Shown here: in pieces, positions 8,550-16,578 of the stretch | How the letters are laid out: the number at the start of each line of letters is the position of its first letter | Numbering within the stretch: position 1 is the first letter of the stretch | Assembly (NCBI GenBank): GCA_937139475.1 | Contig: CAKZQF010000203.1 | Location: 1-38,431 of the forward strand | DNA length: 38,431 nucleotides | Source of the DNA: an uncultured Gammaproteobacteria bacterium | GTDB lineage: Bacteria > Pseudomonadota > Gammaproteobacteria > Enterobacterales > Psychrobiaceae | Direction: 5' to 3' | Made by a program: the position numbers and the translations under genes | Notes under the pieces: model-generated | Databases searched by the model: none | Seen by the model: only the letters and a program-made list of their open reading frames with translations | What the model was told of the DNA's origin: nothing

Positions 8550-8990
8550 CTATTCCTTAGGAAGCTCTTCCATCGCTTTAATGGTTTGCGCTGGATCTGG
8601 CAAGTTATTCTGAGTCATCGGGTAGAGCATCTGTTCTTCCTTCATATTATGCTGCTGCATTAAAATCATCAATGTTTCGCTAAGACCAAGGTAGGCTTGT
8701 TGGTTTTTTGACTCTAGCGCTTGGCTCATCTGTTGAACCAGTTGGCGCATTTGTACATGCTCGCCACGCATCACTTGGGTTGGTCCCATTGTCATGCCCG
8801 TTGCCGCTTCAAAGGCTGGAAATAATACATTTTCTTCTTGCTGTAAATGGTGTTCTAAATCGGATGAGAATGCATCCCAACTATTTTGTGCCTGTTGCCA
8901 CTGTTGTTGTGAGACAAACGACTCGGCGGCAATAAAACTTTCATCACAATGGCGGTGAGCACAGGTCATAAACTCAATGACGTTATTCAT
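8550..8990 (-). CDS. Hemerythrin-domain protein
   Basis: The 146-residue four-helix protein has the di-iron ligand pattern of hemerythrin-like proteins: His14 (with His12 nearby), H48-x3-E52, His78 in GEH, and H114-x3-E118. A likely role is binding or sensing O2 or NO, or iron-centre protection, as in Ric/YtfE relatives, although it lacks the long N-terminal Cys domain of YtfE. It is the first gene of the three-gene operon running to 7022. Its promoter carries a CRP/FNR-family box at the -41.5 position (9049-9062). Confidence 0.9.
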   Translation of the reverse strand: MNNVIEFMTCAHRHCDESFIAAESFVSQQQWQQAQNSWDAFSSDLEHHLQQEENVLFPAFEAATGMTMGPTQVMRGEHVQMRQLVQQMSQALESKNQQAYLGLSETLMILMQQHNMKEEQMLYPMTQNNLPDPAQTIKAMEELPKE

Positions 8991-9020
8991 ATTATTTCTC
9001 TATAAAAAGCCTAAAGAACC

Positions 9021-9062
9021 ATGGTAAATGTTTTAAATTTTTCCTGACTTGATTTATATCTA
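9021..9062 (-). promoter_or_regulatory. CRP/FNR-type promoter of the hemerythrin operon
   Basis: TTGAT-TTAT-ATCTA at 9049-9062 matches the FNR/Anr/DNR consensus TTGAT-N4-ATCAA at 9 of 10 defined bases. On the minus strand TACCAT (9021-9026) can serve as -10, giving a start near 9014. The box is then centred at -41.5, the class II activator position. The start codon of the hemerythrin gene is at 8990. Whether the regulator is FNR (oxygen) or a DNR-like NO sensor cannot be told from the box. Confidence 0.65.
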
Positions 9063-9080
9063 TGAATAACGATTAAGCCA

Positions 9081-10046
9081 CTAGGTAGGGGATTTTCCCT
9101 CGTTGGACACTAAATCAACCAGTTCACTGCGGCTATTTATGCCTAGCTTGATGTAAATGCGATAGAGGTGATTTGAAATAGTTGAAGGGGATAGGGTGAG
9201 GTTACGTGCAATTTGCTTAAAAGTGTTTCCTTGACAAATGCCGCTGACGACTTGCTGTTCACGTTCAGTCAGATCATCCAGCGGAGATTTTAGGCGAACG
9301 CTAATGCGGCGTAATTCCCCTAAATTTTGCTGGGTAAAAAGTAGCTTATCTCTTGAGAATTCTCCCTCTTGGGGGAGCAATGGCAATGGAAATTTATCAG
9401 AGATATTTGTGGCTAAATGATCATCTAAGATATCTAAAAAGCTCGGTTCGACGGCATGATATAGCCCTTGTTTATCACAAATAGCACTTTGGCTTAGGGA
9501 AGGCGTTACCTGTTGTTCACTAAGTGCCAGCAATTGGCGATGAGATGCGGCACTCAACAGATGGAATAGTAGTTGGCTTTGGATCTTTTTTTCGTGTTCG
9601 CTAAAAATATGGTTACGGTCATAGCGATAAAGCGTTAGTAGCGTAAAGATGCCAGCGCGCTCATTGGCATGGATAGAGCTCAGTATTCTCTCTATGCCAA
9701 AAGGGTTAAAGCATTTTAGATAGAGTTGAGACTGATAAAAATCGTCATCATTAACGACATCGCTCATGTCTATAGCCTGACCGGTAGTTGAGATTAACTT
9801 GTCTACGATCGGATTTATATCGCTATAACGAACGAGTTTGTCGAAAATATCAGTTGGGATATCTACTGTTGCTTGGGTATGAAACTGCCTTGTCTCTATA
9901 TTACCAGTGCCCCAAGCGGCGCCATCGAATGGAATAACCTGTTGTAGTAAGTCAAGTGCCCAGACTGAAAAATTGGCCAATGGGACTTGCGGAGACTCGC
10001 GATAAAGTTGGCTAATAAATTGATCGATAGACATTGTCGCCCGCAT
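9081..10046 (-). CDS. LuxR-family transcriptional regulator
   Basis: The 321-residue protein ends with a clear LuxR-type helix-turn-helix: LTEREQQVVSGICQG, then FKQIARNLTLSPSTISNHLYRIYIKLGI, at about residues 255-305. The N-terminal 200 residues look like a sensory domain (PAS/GAF-like size, with W and aromatic residues) but I see no recognisable autoinducer-binding signature. ATG 10046 has AAGGGA 9 nt upstream; ATG 10034 is an alternative start. It is divergent from the FAD dehydrogenase gene across 96 bp, so it probably controls that gene and perhaps itself. The direct repeat TTAGGT at 10050-10055 and 10060-10065 lies just ahead of its start codon. Confidence 0.88.
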   Translation of the reverse strand: MRATMSIDQFISQLYRESPQVPLANFSVWALDLLQQVIPFDGAAWGTGNIETRQFHTQATVDIPTDIFDKLVRYSDINPIVDKLISTTGQAIDMSDVVNDDDFYQSQLYLKCFNPFGIERILSSIHANERAGIFTLLTLYRYDRNHIFSEHEKKIQSQLLFHLLSAASHRQLLALSEQQVTPSLSQSAICDKQGLYHAVEPSFLDILDDHLATNISDKFPLPLLPQEGEFSRDKLLFTQQNLGELRRISVRLKSPLDDLTEREQQVVSGICQGNTFKQIARNLTLSPSTISNHLYRIYIKLGINSRSELVDLVSNEGKSPT

Positions 10047-10142
10047 TAATTAGGTTCCCTTAGGTAATTTTTACCATAGTAATCATGGTTTATGTTTGTG
10101 AGTATAAAGCAATCCCTAATGTGACGAAAGATAGCTAATGTT

Positions 10143-11765
10143 ATGAATAAGCAAGACAAGCAATACTTTGATTGTGTTATCGCTGGTGGTGGAATTGCCG
10201 GGCTAGTTACGGCGCTGGAGCTAGTTGAAAACAGCGACAAAACAGTATGCATTATCGATCGTGATACCAAGGAACGGCTAGGCGGCCTTGCGCGATGGGC
10301 TTTTGGTGGCATGGCACTATGTAATACCAAAGAGCAAAAACGCGGTAAGATTGAAGATAGTGTCGGCTTAATGCTTAACGATTGGCATCAGTTTGCTCAA
10401 TTTGAACCACAAGATGATTGGCCCCGCGCCTGGGCAAAGGAGTACGCGCAGCACAACCATGAGAAAGTATACTGTTGGCTGCACAAGCTCGGGCTGGGCT
10501 TTCTACCGGCAGTAAACTGGGTAGAGCGCGGCCTGTTTGGTGATGGAAATTCGGTTCCCCGTTATCATGTTTTATGGGGAACTGGATGGGAGCTTGTCGA
10601 ACGAGTTATTACAACACTTAGGCCCTATATAGCTAAAGGTCAATTATCTTATTTACATCAACATAAGGTTCAACATCCACTATTTGAGCAAGGCAAAATT
10701 TGCGGCGCTGGTGTGCTCAATGAACAAACAGCGCAATCCTTCGAATTAGCAACACAACGCTTAATTATTGCTTGCGGAGGCATCAATGGTGCCGTCAAGC
10801 AAGTAAGGAAAAACTGGTATCAAGCTTGGGGCGATGCTCCGTTAGAGATACTCAACGGCGCCAATCCCATCTCTGATGGGGCGCTACACCAAGAAATAGC
10901 AAGTGCCGGCGGGGTGCTCACCCATAGCGATAAAATGTGGAATTACGCGGCAGGAATTGACCATCCGCAAGCTGAGTTTGAGGGGCATGGGTTAAGCCTT
11001 ATTCCGAGTAAGTCTGCATTGTGGCTCAATCACCGTGGCGAGCGCATTGGGCCGATGCCATTGGTCACTGGTTTTGATACGCGTTATTTGTGTGAACAGG
11101 TATCAAAGCAGGAAAAGCCTTGGACCTGGCAGGTGATGAATTGGAAAATAGCGAAGAAAGAACTCGCCGTTTCGGGTTCAATGCACAACCCATCGATTCG
11201 CGATAAAAAGTTACTTGGATTACTCAAGGAAACATTATTTGGTAATGAGCGATTAGTAAAACAGTTAGCTGATCAAAGCCAAGACTTTCTTATTGCCGAT
11301 AATCTAGAGATGCTAGCCGCTAAAATGAATACACTGACGGCACAGGATTATATACAGGCTGACGAAATGGCTCAGCAGGTAGCGCAATATGACGCTCAGT
11401 TAAGGCGCGGCGAGGCCTTTGAGAATGATGAACAAGCCCGCCGCATTACCCACGCCAGACAATGGAAAGTCGACAAACTACGCACCTGTAAATCACAGCC
11501 AATTGTTGATAATAAAGCGGGCCCTTTGATAGCGATAAGGTTACGGCTTATTAGCCGCAAGAGTCTTGGTGGTATACAGACTAACTTGCAATCACAGGTA
11601 TTGAACTCGCAAGGCTCGTGGATTAATGGCTTATATAGTGTAGGTGAAGCCGCAGGTTTTGGTGGCGGTGGTGCTAGCGGCCTACGGTCGTTAGAGGGAA
11701 CCTTTTTATCTGGATGCATTTTAACAGCCCGTAATGCAGCACAATCAATTTTAAACAATAACTAA
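10143..11765 (+). CDS. FAD-binding dehydrogenase (fumarate reductase / KsdD-like superfamily)
   Basis: The 540-residue flavoprotein begins with a Rossmann dinucleotide motif, VIAGGGIAGLVTALEL (about residues 12-27), and an acidic end of beta2 (IDRD). It ends with the second FAD motif, GLYSVGEAAGFGGGGASGL, typical of the succinate dehydrogenase/fumarate reductase and 3-oxosteroid 1-dehydrogenase superfamily. It resembles the group called predicted FAD-binding dehydrogenase (COG3573). No signal peptide, so it is cytoplasmic. The substrate is unknown. It is followed 22 bp later by a ThDP enzyme, so the two probably act in one pathway, and it faces a LuxR regulator. Confidence 0.87.
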   Translation: MNKQDKQYFDCVIAGGGIAGLVTALELVENSDKTVCIIDRDTKERLGGLARWAFGGMALCNTKEQKRGKIEDSVGLMLNDWHQFAQFEPQDDWPRAWAKEYAQHNHEKVYCWLHKLGLGFLPAVNWVERGLFGDGNSVPRYHVLWGTGWELVERVITTLRPYIAKGQLSYLHQHKVQHPLFEQGKICGAGVLNEQTAQSFELATQRLIIACGGINGAVKQVRKNWYQAWGDAPLEILNGANPISDGALHQEIASAGGVLTHSDKMWNYAAGIDHPQAEFEGHGLSLIPSKSALWLNHRGERIGPMPLVTGFDTRYLCEQVSKQEKPWTWQVMNWKIAKKELAVSGSMHNPSIRDKKLLGLLKETLFGNERLVKQLADQSQDFLIADNLEMLAAKMNTLTAQDYIQADEMAQQVAQYDAQLRRGEAFENDEQARRITHARQWKVDKLRTCKSQPIVDNKAGPLIAIRLRLISRKSLGGIQTNLQSQVLNSQGSWINGLYSVGEAAGFGGGGASGLRSLEGTFLSGCILTARNAAQSILNNN

Positions 11766-11787
11766 AAAATAACAGTCGAGAAGAGTG

Positions 11788-13524
11788 ATGAAAAAGACAG
11801 CAGCTTGGTTAGTACGTTATGCGTTAGAGCAACTCAATGTAAAATTTACTTTTGGCATTCCAGGTGTACATAACACTGAGATATATGATGAGCTCGATAA
11901 ATCCGAGGTAATAGAGCCTGTGCTGGTGACCCACGAAGGATGTGGCGCTTTTATGGCCGATGCGGTGACGCGAAGTAGTGATAGTGTCGGCGCTTTAGTG
12001 ATTGTTCCTGCCGCTGGTGCTACTCACGCTGCAAGTGGAATTGGCGAAGCGTTTCTCGATGGTATTGCAATGTTAGTGATCAGTGGCGGCGTGCGCACAG
12101 ATTCAGAGTTTGAATATCAGCTTCATGACATGGATCAGCACAAGATGTTAGAGCCGATAACAAAAAAGACGTTTAAGGTGATGTCCCATGAGGAAGTCAT
12201 TCCAACGTTATATGAGGCTTATAATGTTGCAACACAGGGAGAGCCCGGTCCTGTATTTGTCGAAATCCCAGTGAATTTACAGCTAGATAAAGGATTTGTG
12301 AGCGAACTACCGACTTATAAGGTGCTACAAAAGAGCTTAACGAAAGACTTAACGGCTGAAATTAGCCAAACGGCCACGATGTTACTAAATGCTAAATCGC
12401 CGGGCATATTTGTCGGGTGGGGGGGAGTTCAAGCCAGTGCTTTGTTAATTGAAATAGCTGAGTTAATTAACGCGCCTGTTTCGACCACGTTACAAGGTCT
12501 TAGTGCATTTCCGGGAAATCATCCACTGCATACCGGCATGAGCTTTGGGCCAGCAGCTGTGCCAGCGGCGACAAATGCATTTAAAGACTGTGATTGTTTA
12601 CTGGCAATTGGCACCCGGTTTGCGGAAATAGCGACTGGTAGTTTCGGCGTCACTGTCCCTGAAGACTTGATTCACATTGATATTAACCCAAAAGTTTTTA
12701 GCGCAAACTACCCTGCTAAAGTGGCCATTGAAGGGGATAGTGAGCTGGTACTAACTTTATTGCTAGGCGAACTTAAACGTCAGCAACAAGAAAGCAAAAT
12801 GGTGATGGGCAATGCATTAACCACTCAAATTGCCAATGACAAACGTGATTACCTAACAGAATGGTTTGATCATGATAGTGGCAATAAAGTAAACCCGGCA
12901 AAATTTTTTGTTGAGCTGCGTAAGATGATTAGCGATGATGCGATTGTGGTTGCCGATGATGGTAATCATACCTTTTTAACTGCGGAATTAATGCCTTGTT
13001 ATCATGCCAATCATTTCTTTAGTCCAACTGACTTTAACTGTATGGGCTACGCGACACCAGCTGTCGTTGGCACAAAACTAGCTAATCCCGATAAACAGGT
13101 TATCGGGATCATTGGTGATGGCGCCTTCTTAATGACTCAAACCGAACTATTTACCGCATCTGCGCGTAATATCGGTGCTATTTTTACTATCTTTAGTGAT
13201 GGCGAGCTGTCGCAGATCTCTCAAGCACAGCAAGTCCCTTATAACAAAAAGACATGCACTGTATTACCAAATGTGCGACTGAAAGGCTTAGTGGAAGCTA
13301 GTGGTTGTCATTATATTCGGATGGAGACTGAGGCTGATATTGAATCATCGATTGCTAAGGCATTGTCATTATCTGTGAAAAACATACCCGTGGTCCTGGA
13401 TATTAACGTGGACTACTCCAAGAAGACGCGCTTTACACAAGGGGCCATGGCAACCAACTTAAAGCGCATGAAATTACCAACGAAAGTACGCATGGTAAGT
13501 AGAGCGCTATGGCGTAAATTCTAA
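11788..13524 (+). CDS. Thiamine diphosphate enzyme, acetolactate synthase-like, with altered Mg motif
   Basis: The 578-residue protein has the three-domain layout of IlvB-like ThDP enzymes. The N-terminal PYR domain starts FTFGIPGVHN and has the catalytic Glu in THEGCGAFMADA (about residue 50). The central domain has GIFVGWGGVQ, and the PP domain has IGDGAFLMTQTELFTASARN. The usual ThDP motif is GDG...NN; here the second half reads FSDGE, so both Asn are replaced by Ser-Asp. Asp might still bind Mg2+. ATG 11788 was chosen over GTG 11785, but neither has a clear ribosome site. It lies directly downstream of the FAD dehydrogenase. It is probably a decarboxylase or carboligase of unknown substrate. 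It is not a normal biosynthetic AHAS: no small subunit is adjacent. Confidence 0.86.
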   Translation: MKKTAAWLVRYALEQLNVKFTFGIPGVHNTEIYDELDKSEVIEPVLVTHEGCGAFMADAVTRSSDSVGALVIVPAAGATHAASGIGEAFLDGIAMLVISGGVRTDSEFEYQLHDMDQHKMLEPITKKTFKVMSHEEVIPTLYEAYNVATQGEPGPVFVEIPVNLQLDKGFVSELPTYKVLQKSLTKDLTAEISQTATMLLNAKSPGIFVGWGGVQASALLIEIAELINAPVSTTLQGLSAFPGNHPLHTGMSFGPAAVPAATNAFKDCDCLLAIGTRFAEIATGSFGVTVPEDLIHIDINPKVFSANYPAKVAIEGDSELVLTLLLGELKRQQQESKMVMGNALTTQIANDKRDYLTEWFDHDSGNKVNPAKFFVELRKMISDDAIVVADDGNHTFLTAELMPCYHANHFFSPTDFNCMGYATPAVVGTKLANPDKQVIGIIGDGAFLMTQTELFTASARNIGAIFTIFSDGELSQISQAQQVPYNKKTCTVLPNVRLKGLVEASGCHYIRMETEADIESSIAKALSLSVKNIPVVLDINVDYSKKTRFTQGAMATNLKRMKLPTKVRMVSRALWRKF

Positions 13525-13826
13525 CTAATTATTCATAGATGTTATCCATTTGTAATGATCAGTCATTGGGTTATCGGCATTTATCCATTAGATTGGGTAC
13601 TACCGGATTGTACTAACGTACATTTTAGTGTAGGTTTTTGTTTGGTAAGTTAATAGGGTAATCACATTAGCTTTAAATTTTTTGTTTTATGGACCAATTT
13701 AAAAATACGTTAGCCATTTTTAAGCAATTCGTCAGTTGTTTTTAATAATTCGGGAGTAATTGTTAATTAAATGTATATAAATAAACTGACTAAATATTAT
13801 AAAAAGAAGTGCTGGAGATAATAATA
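13525..13826 (+). promoter_or_regulatory. Regulatory gap upstream of the TonB receptor
   Basis: About 300 bp without a gene. It holds a direct repeat TTATCCATT (13542-13550 and 13581-13589, 39 bp apart) with a related TTATCGGCA between them, and a perfect inverted repeat TGTAC-TAAC-GTACA (13609-13622). The 3' half is very AT-rich and may hold the receptor promoter, but I cannot place -35 and -10 boxes with confidence. GGAG at 13814-13817 is the ribosome site for the ATG at 13827. No terminator was seen for the upstream gene. Confidence 0.5.
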
Positions 13827-16442
13827 ATGTTAAAAAATAACACTGCTCTACAAGGTCGTAAAAGTTTAGTGGCAAGTGCGGTAGTAACCGCGCTTTCAGT
13901 TTCACCGCTTGCTTCATTTGCAGAAGAAATAGAAAAAGAACAAAAAGAACAATCAAAAATTGAAGTGGTGACGATTACTGCACAAAAGCGTGTACAGAAC
14001 ATTCTTAAAGTACCGGTTTCTGTTGGTACCGTTTCAGATGACATGATCAAAGAGAGTGGTTCAATATTACTTAGTGATGTTGATAAGTTCATTCCGGGGT
14101 TTGATTTTAGTCATACCTCAGGTGTTACTCAAGCGGGCACCACTATGCGTGGTATTTCAAGCCCTAACATTAGCGTTGGTGGTGACCCTTCGTCGGCAAC
14201 ATTTTTCGACGATATCTATATGCCGCGTGCTGCTCAAAATGTCCAGTTTTCTGACATGGAACGTATTGAAGTCTTAAAAGGTCCTCAAGGCACACTCTTT
14301 GGTCGTAACGCGGCAATGGGTGTGGTTAATATGGTGCCGAATTCACCGATTGAATCTAGTGAAGCCTTTGTCAAAGCGACATTAGGTAGTGATAAGCAAG
14401 TTCGTTTAGAGGCGATGGGCAACCTGGCACTAACAGATAATGTGTTTATCCGGGCTAATGTATTGAGCAATCAGCAAGACGGTGTTTTAGATAATGTTGA
14501 CCAAGCGAGCTGGAATGTTGGCAACAAAGTCTGGGATTTAGGTGAAAAAGATCAGCTTGCTGCGCGACTGGCATTAAAATGGAACATCTCAGATGCCACG
14601 AGTTTTCAAGTCGCTTATGACTATGACGATCTAGAGCAGGCTCCTTCAATGGCGATTGGTATGCATGAGTCAGCCTTGGGTGGTGGTGATAACCTATTTG
14701 CATCTGAAGTTGAGAATGATGTGAGAAATGGCTTTGAAGGTCGTGATATGACCGCTATTACAGCTAAGTTATTTCATGATATTGATGAGCAGTGGTCACT
14801 TAAATATGTGGTTAGCAAACGCGAATGGCAAACTGTTAATCGTCAAGACGAAGACGGTACTGGCAATGCGTCGATTTACTTTGACACATCTAATAATGAA
14901 GATTCTGATATTTTCTACACCGAGTTACAGGCAAACTACACTGGCGAAAAATTGCATTTAGTCACGGGGTTCTCATATTCAAAAGAGAACGTTACACAAA
15001 CAACCGAGCTAAATGCTAGCGCCGAGAGTGCAGCTCGCCTTATTACCGGGGGGCTGAACGATTTCATTCGTGGACAGGTTGCTCAACAAGTGGCCGGCCA
15101 AATGGCTGATTTGGGTATTACCAGTCCTGAAGCGCAAAGCGAGTTTGTTGATTACGCCGTGGCACAAAGCGGCTTGCAGTTAGATCATATGTGGAATCCA
15201 AATGAATGGTCTCACGCCCTTAATGCCCTGGGTTTTGCTGATCAAATTATGGGCGGTCTTGCAATGTTTGGGGTCGTGCCTCCAGGTACGCCATTAACTC
15301 CTGGCATTGTGACTGCGACGGGTGATGTGACCTACGATATGGTTGCTGCTGAACTGGGTATGGGAGAGGTTTTCGGTCCAGGCACTGCCGGACAGTTCTG
15401 GGGTGAAAGCATTAACAATACCGGTGACTTTACTAACTGGGGGATTTACTTAGACGCTGACTACGCGATTACTGATAAATGGAACATCATTGGTGGTATT
15501 CGTTACTCTAAAGACAGCAAAGACTTCACGTGGCATATTCCCCATGTCGGCTTTAATGTTGATAGAACACCAGGTATTCCGGCACCAGCCCCAGGTAATA
15601 TCTTCCCATTCCCAGTGGGTGATTTAGCGGCAAGTGATGAATGGAGTAAGGTGACTGGACGTTTAGTCACAAGTTATCAACTTGCCGATAACCATATGGT
15701 TTTCGGTTCATATTCAACAGGTTATAAATCAGGTGGCTTTGATTCACTGGCACCAAGCACCGTATCAATTGCACCTGAAGATACCGCCAATCTAGAATTT
15801 GGTTATAAAGGTATATTGGCTGATTCAGTGGTTGCCAATGTTAGTGCTTACTACTTAGAGTTAACTAACCTGCAAAGCTCAATTAATTCAAAACTTCCTG
15901 GCGCCAGTCATGCGGTTCCAACGATAATTAACAAAGATGTTGAAATCAAAGGATTGGAAATTGATTTGAAATGGGCAGTCAACGATAACCTCACATTAGG
16001 CTTAATGACTGAGTTTCGTCATACGCAAAATATAACGCCTGATTTTTATAATGCTGAAGGTGATTTAATTGATGCGACAACGAGCAAATCAAAAGCTAAT
16101 GGCGATCATACGTTAACCCTTGATTATATGCCTGATATTAATAGTGGTACCTTGAACTTCCATATGGATTACGTCTTTACAACAAACATCAACAAAGATA
16201 GTGCTGGTTTAGAGAGCTACAAGCTAATTCCTGAATACTTAGATGATCGCAAAAACCTTGATGCACGTATTTCTTGGACAGATGACAACGAACGTTACGA
16301 AATTGGTTTATGGAGCCATAATATTACCGATAACCGTTATGTCGAAAGTATTGGTGGACAAGCTGCTGCGGCATTTGGTGCACCGATAGCGAGGATTAAC
16401 CGCGGTCGTGAAGCTGGTATTGATTTTAAGGTTAACTTTTAA
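13827..16442 (+). CDS. TonB-dependent outer-membrane receptor
   Basis: The 871-residue receptor has a signal peptide (cleavage near SFA-EEIE), a TonB box-like VVTITAQKR, a plug domain (VPVSVGTVSDDMI, then IEVLKGPQGTLFGRNAAMGVVNMV) and a beta barrel ending in an aromatic residue (KVNF). ATG 13827 is preferred over an upstream in-frame GTG because GGAG lies 9 nt before it. Residues about 410-530 form an unusually long insert rich in Gly, Ala and Pro, with helix-like stretches, probably an extracellular loop. The family is close to the receptors of Alteromonadales and sphingomonads that import organic compounds rather than classic siderophore receptors; the substrate is unknown. A strong terminator follows. 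Confidence 0.93.
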   Translation: MLKNNTALQGRKSLVASAVVTALSVSPLASFAEEIEKEQKEQSKIEVVTITAQKRVQNILKVPVSVGTVSDDMIKESGSILLSDVDKFIPGFDFSHTSGVTQAGTTMRGISSPNISVGGDPSSATFFDDIYMPRAAQNVQFSDMERIEVLKGPQGTLFGRNAAMGVVNMVPNSPIESSEAFVKATLGSDKQVRLEAMGNLALTDNVFIRANVLSNQQDGVLDNVDQASWNVGNKVWDLGEKDQLAARLALKWNISDATSFQVAYDYDDLEQAPSMAIGMHESALGGGDNLFASEVENDVRNGFEGRDMTAITAKLFHDIDEQWSLKYVVSKREWQTVNRQDEDGTGNASIYFDTSNNEDSDIFYTELQANYTGEKLHLVTGFSYSKENVTQTTELNASAESAARLITGGLNDFIRGQVAQQVAGQMADLGITSPEAQSEFVDYAVAQSGLQLDHMWNPNEWSHALNALGFADQIMGGLAMFGVVPPGTPLTPGIVTATGDVTYDMVAAELGMGEVFGPGTAGQFWGESINNTGDFTNWGIYLDADYAITDKWNIIGGIRYSKDSKDFTWHIPHVGFNVDRTPGIPAPAPGNIFPFPVGDLAASDEWSKVTGRLVTSYQLADNHMVFGSYSTGYKSGGFDSLAPSTVSIAPEDTANLEFGYKGILADSVVANVSAYYLELTNLQSSINSKLPGASHAVPTIINKDVEIKGLEIDLKWAVNDNLTLGLMTEFRHTQNITPDFYNAEGDLIDATTSKSKANGDHTLTLDYMPDINSGTLNFHMDYVFTTNINKDSAGLESYKLIPEYLDDRKNLDARISWTDDNERYEIGLWSHNITDNRYVESIGGQAAAAFGAPIARINRGREAGIDFKVNF

Positions 16443-16465
16443 AATTGAAATAAGCTGATGTATAG

Positions 16466-16493
16466 GGCTTAACCGCAAGGTTAGGCCTTTTTT
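16466..16493 (+). terminator. Rho-independent terminator after the TonB receptor
   Basis: A 9-bp stem (GGCTTAACC with GGTTAGGCC, one G-T wobble) is closed by a GCAA tetraloop and followed by six T (16488-16493). It separates the receptor transcript from the AraC-type regulator gene. Confidence 0.9.
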
Positions 16494-16578
16494 GACTATT
16501 TACTTGCCCGTTATTTAATCCTTGAGCATAACTGGTTAGTATAGTTATGATTTTAACGTGTTGTTTTGCGAACATTAT

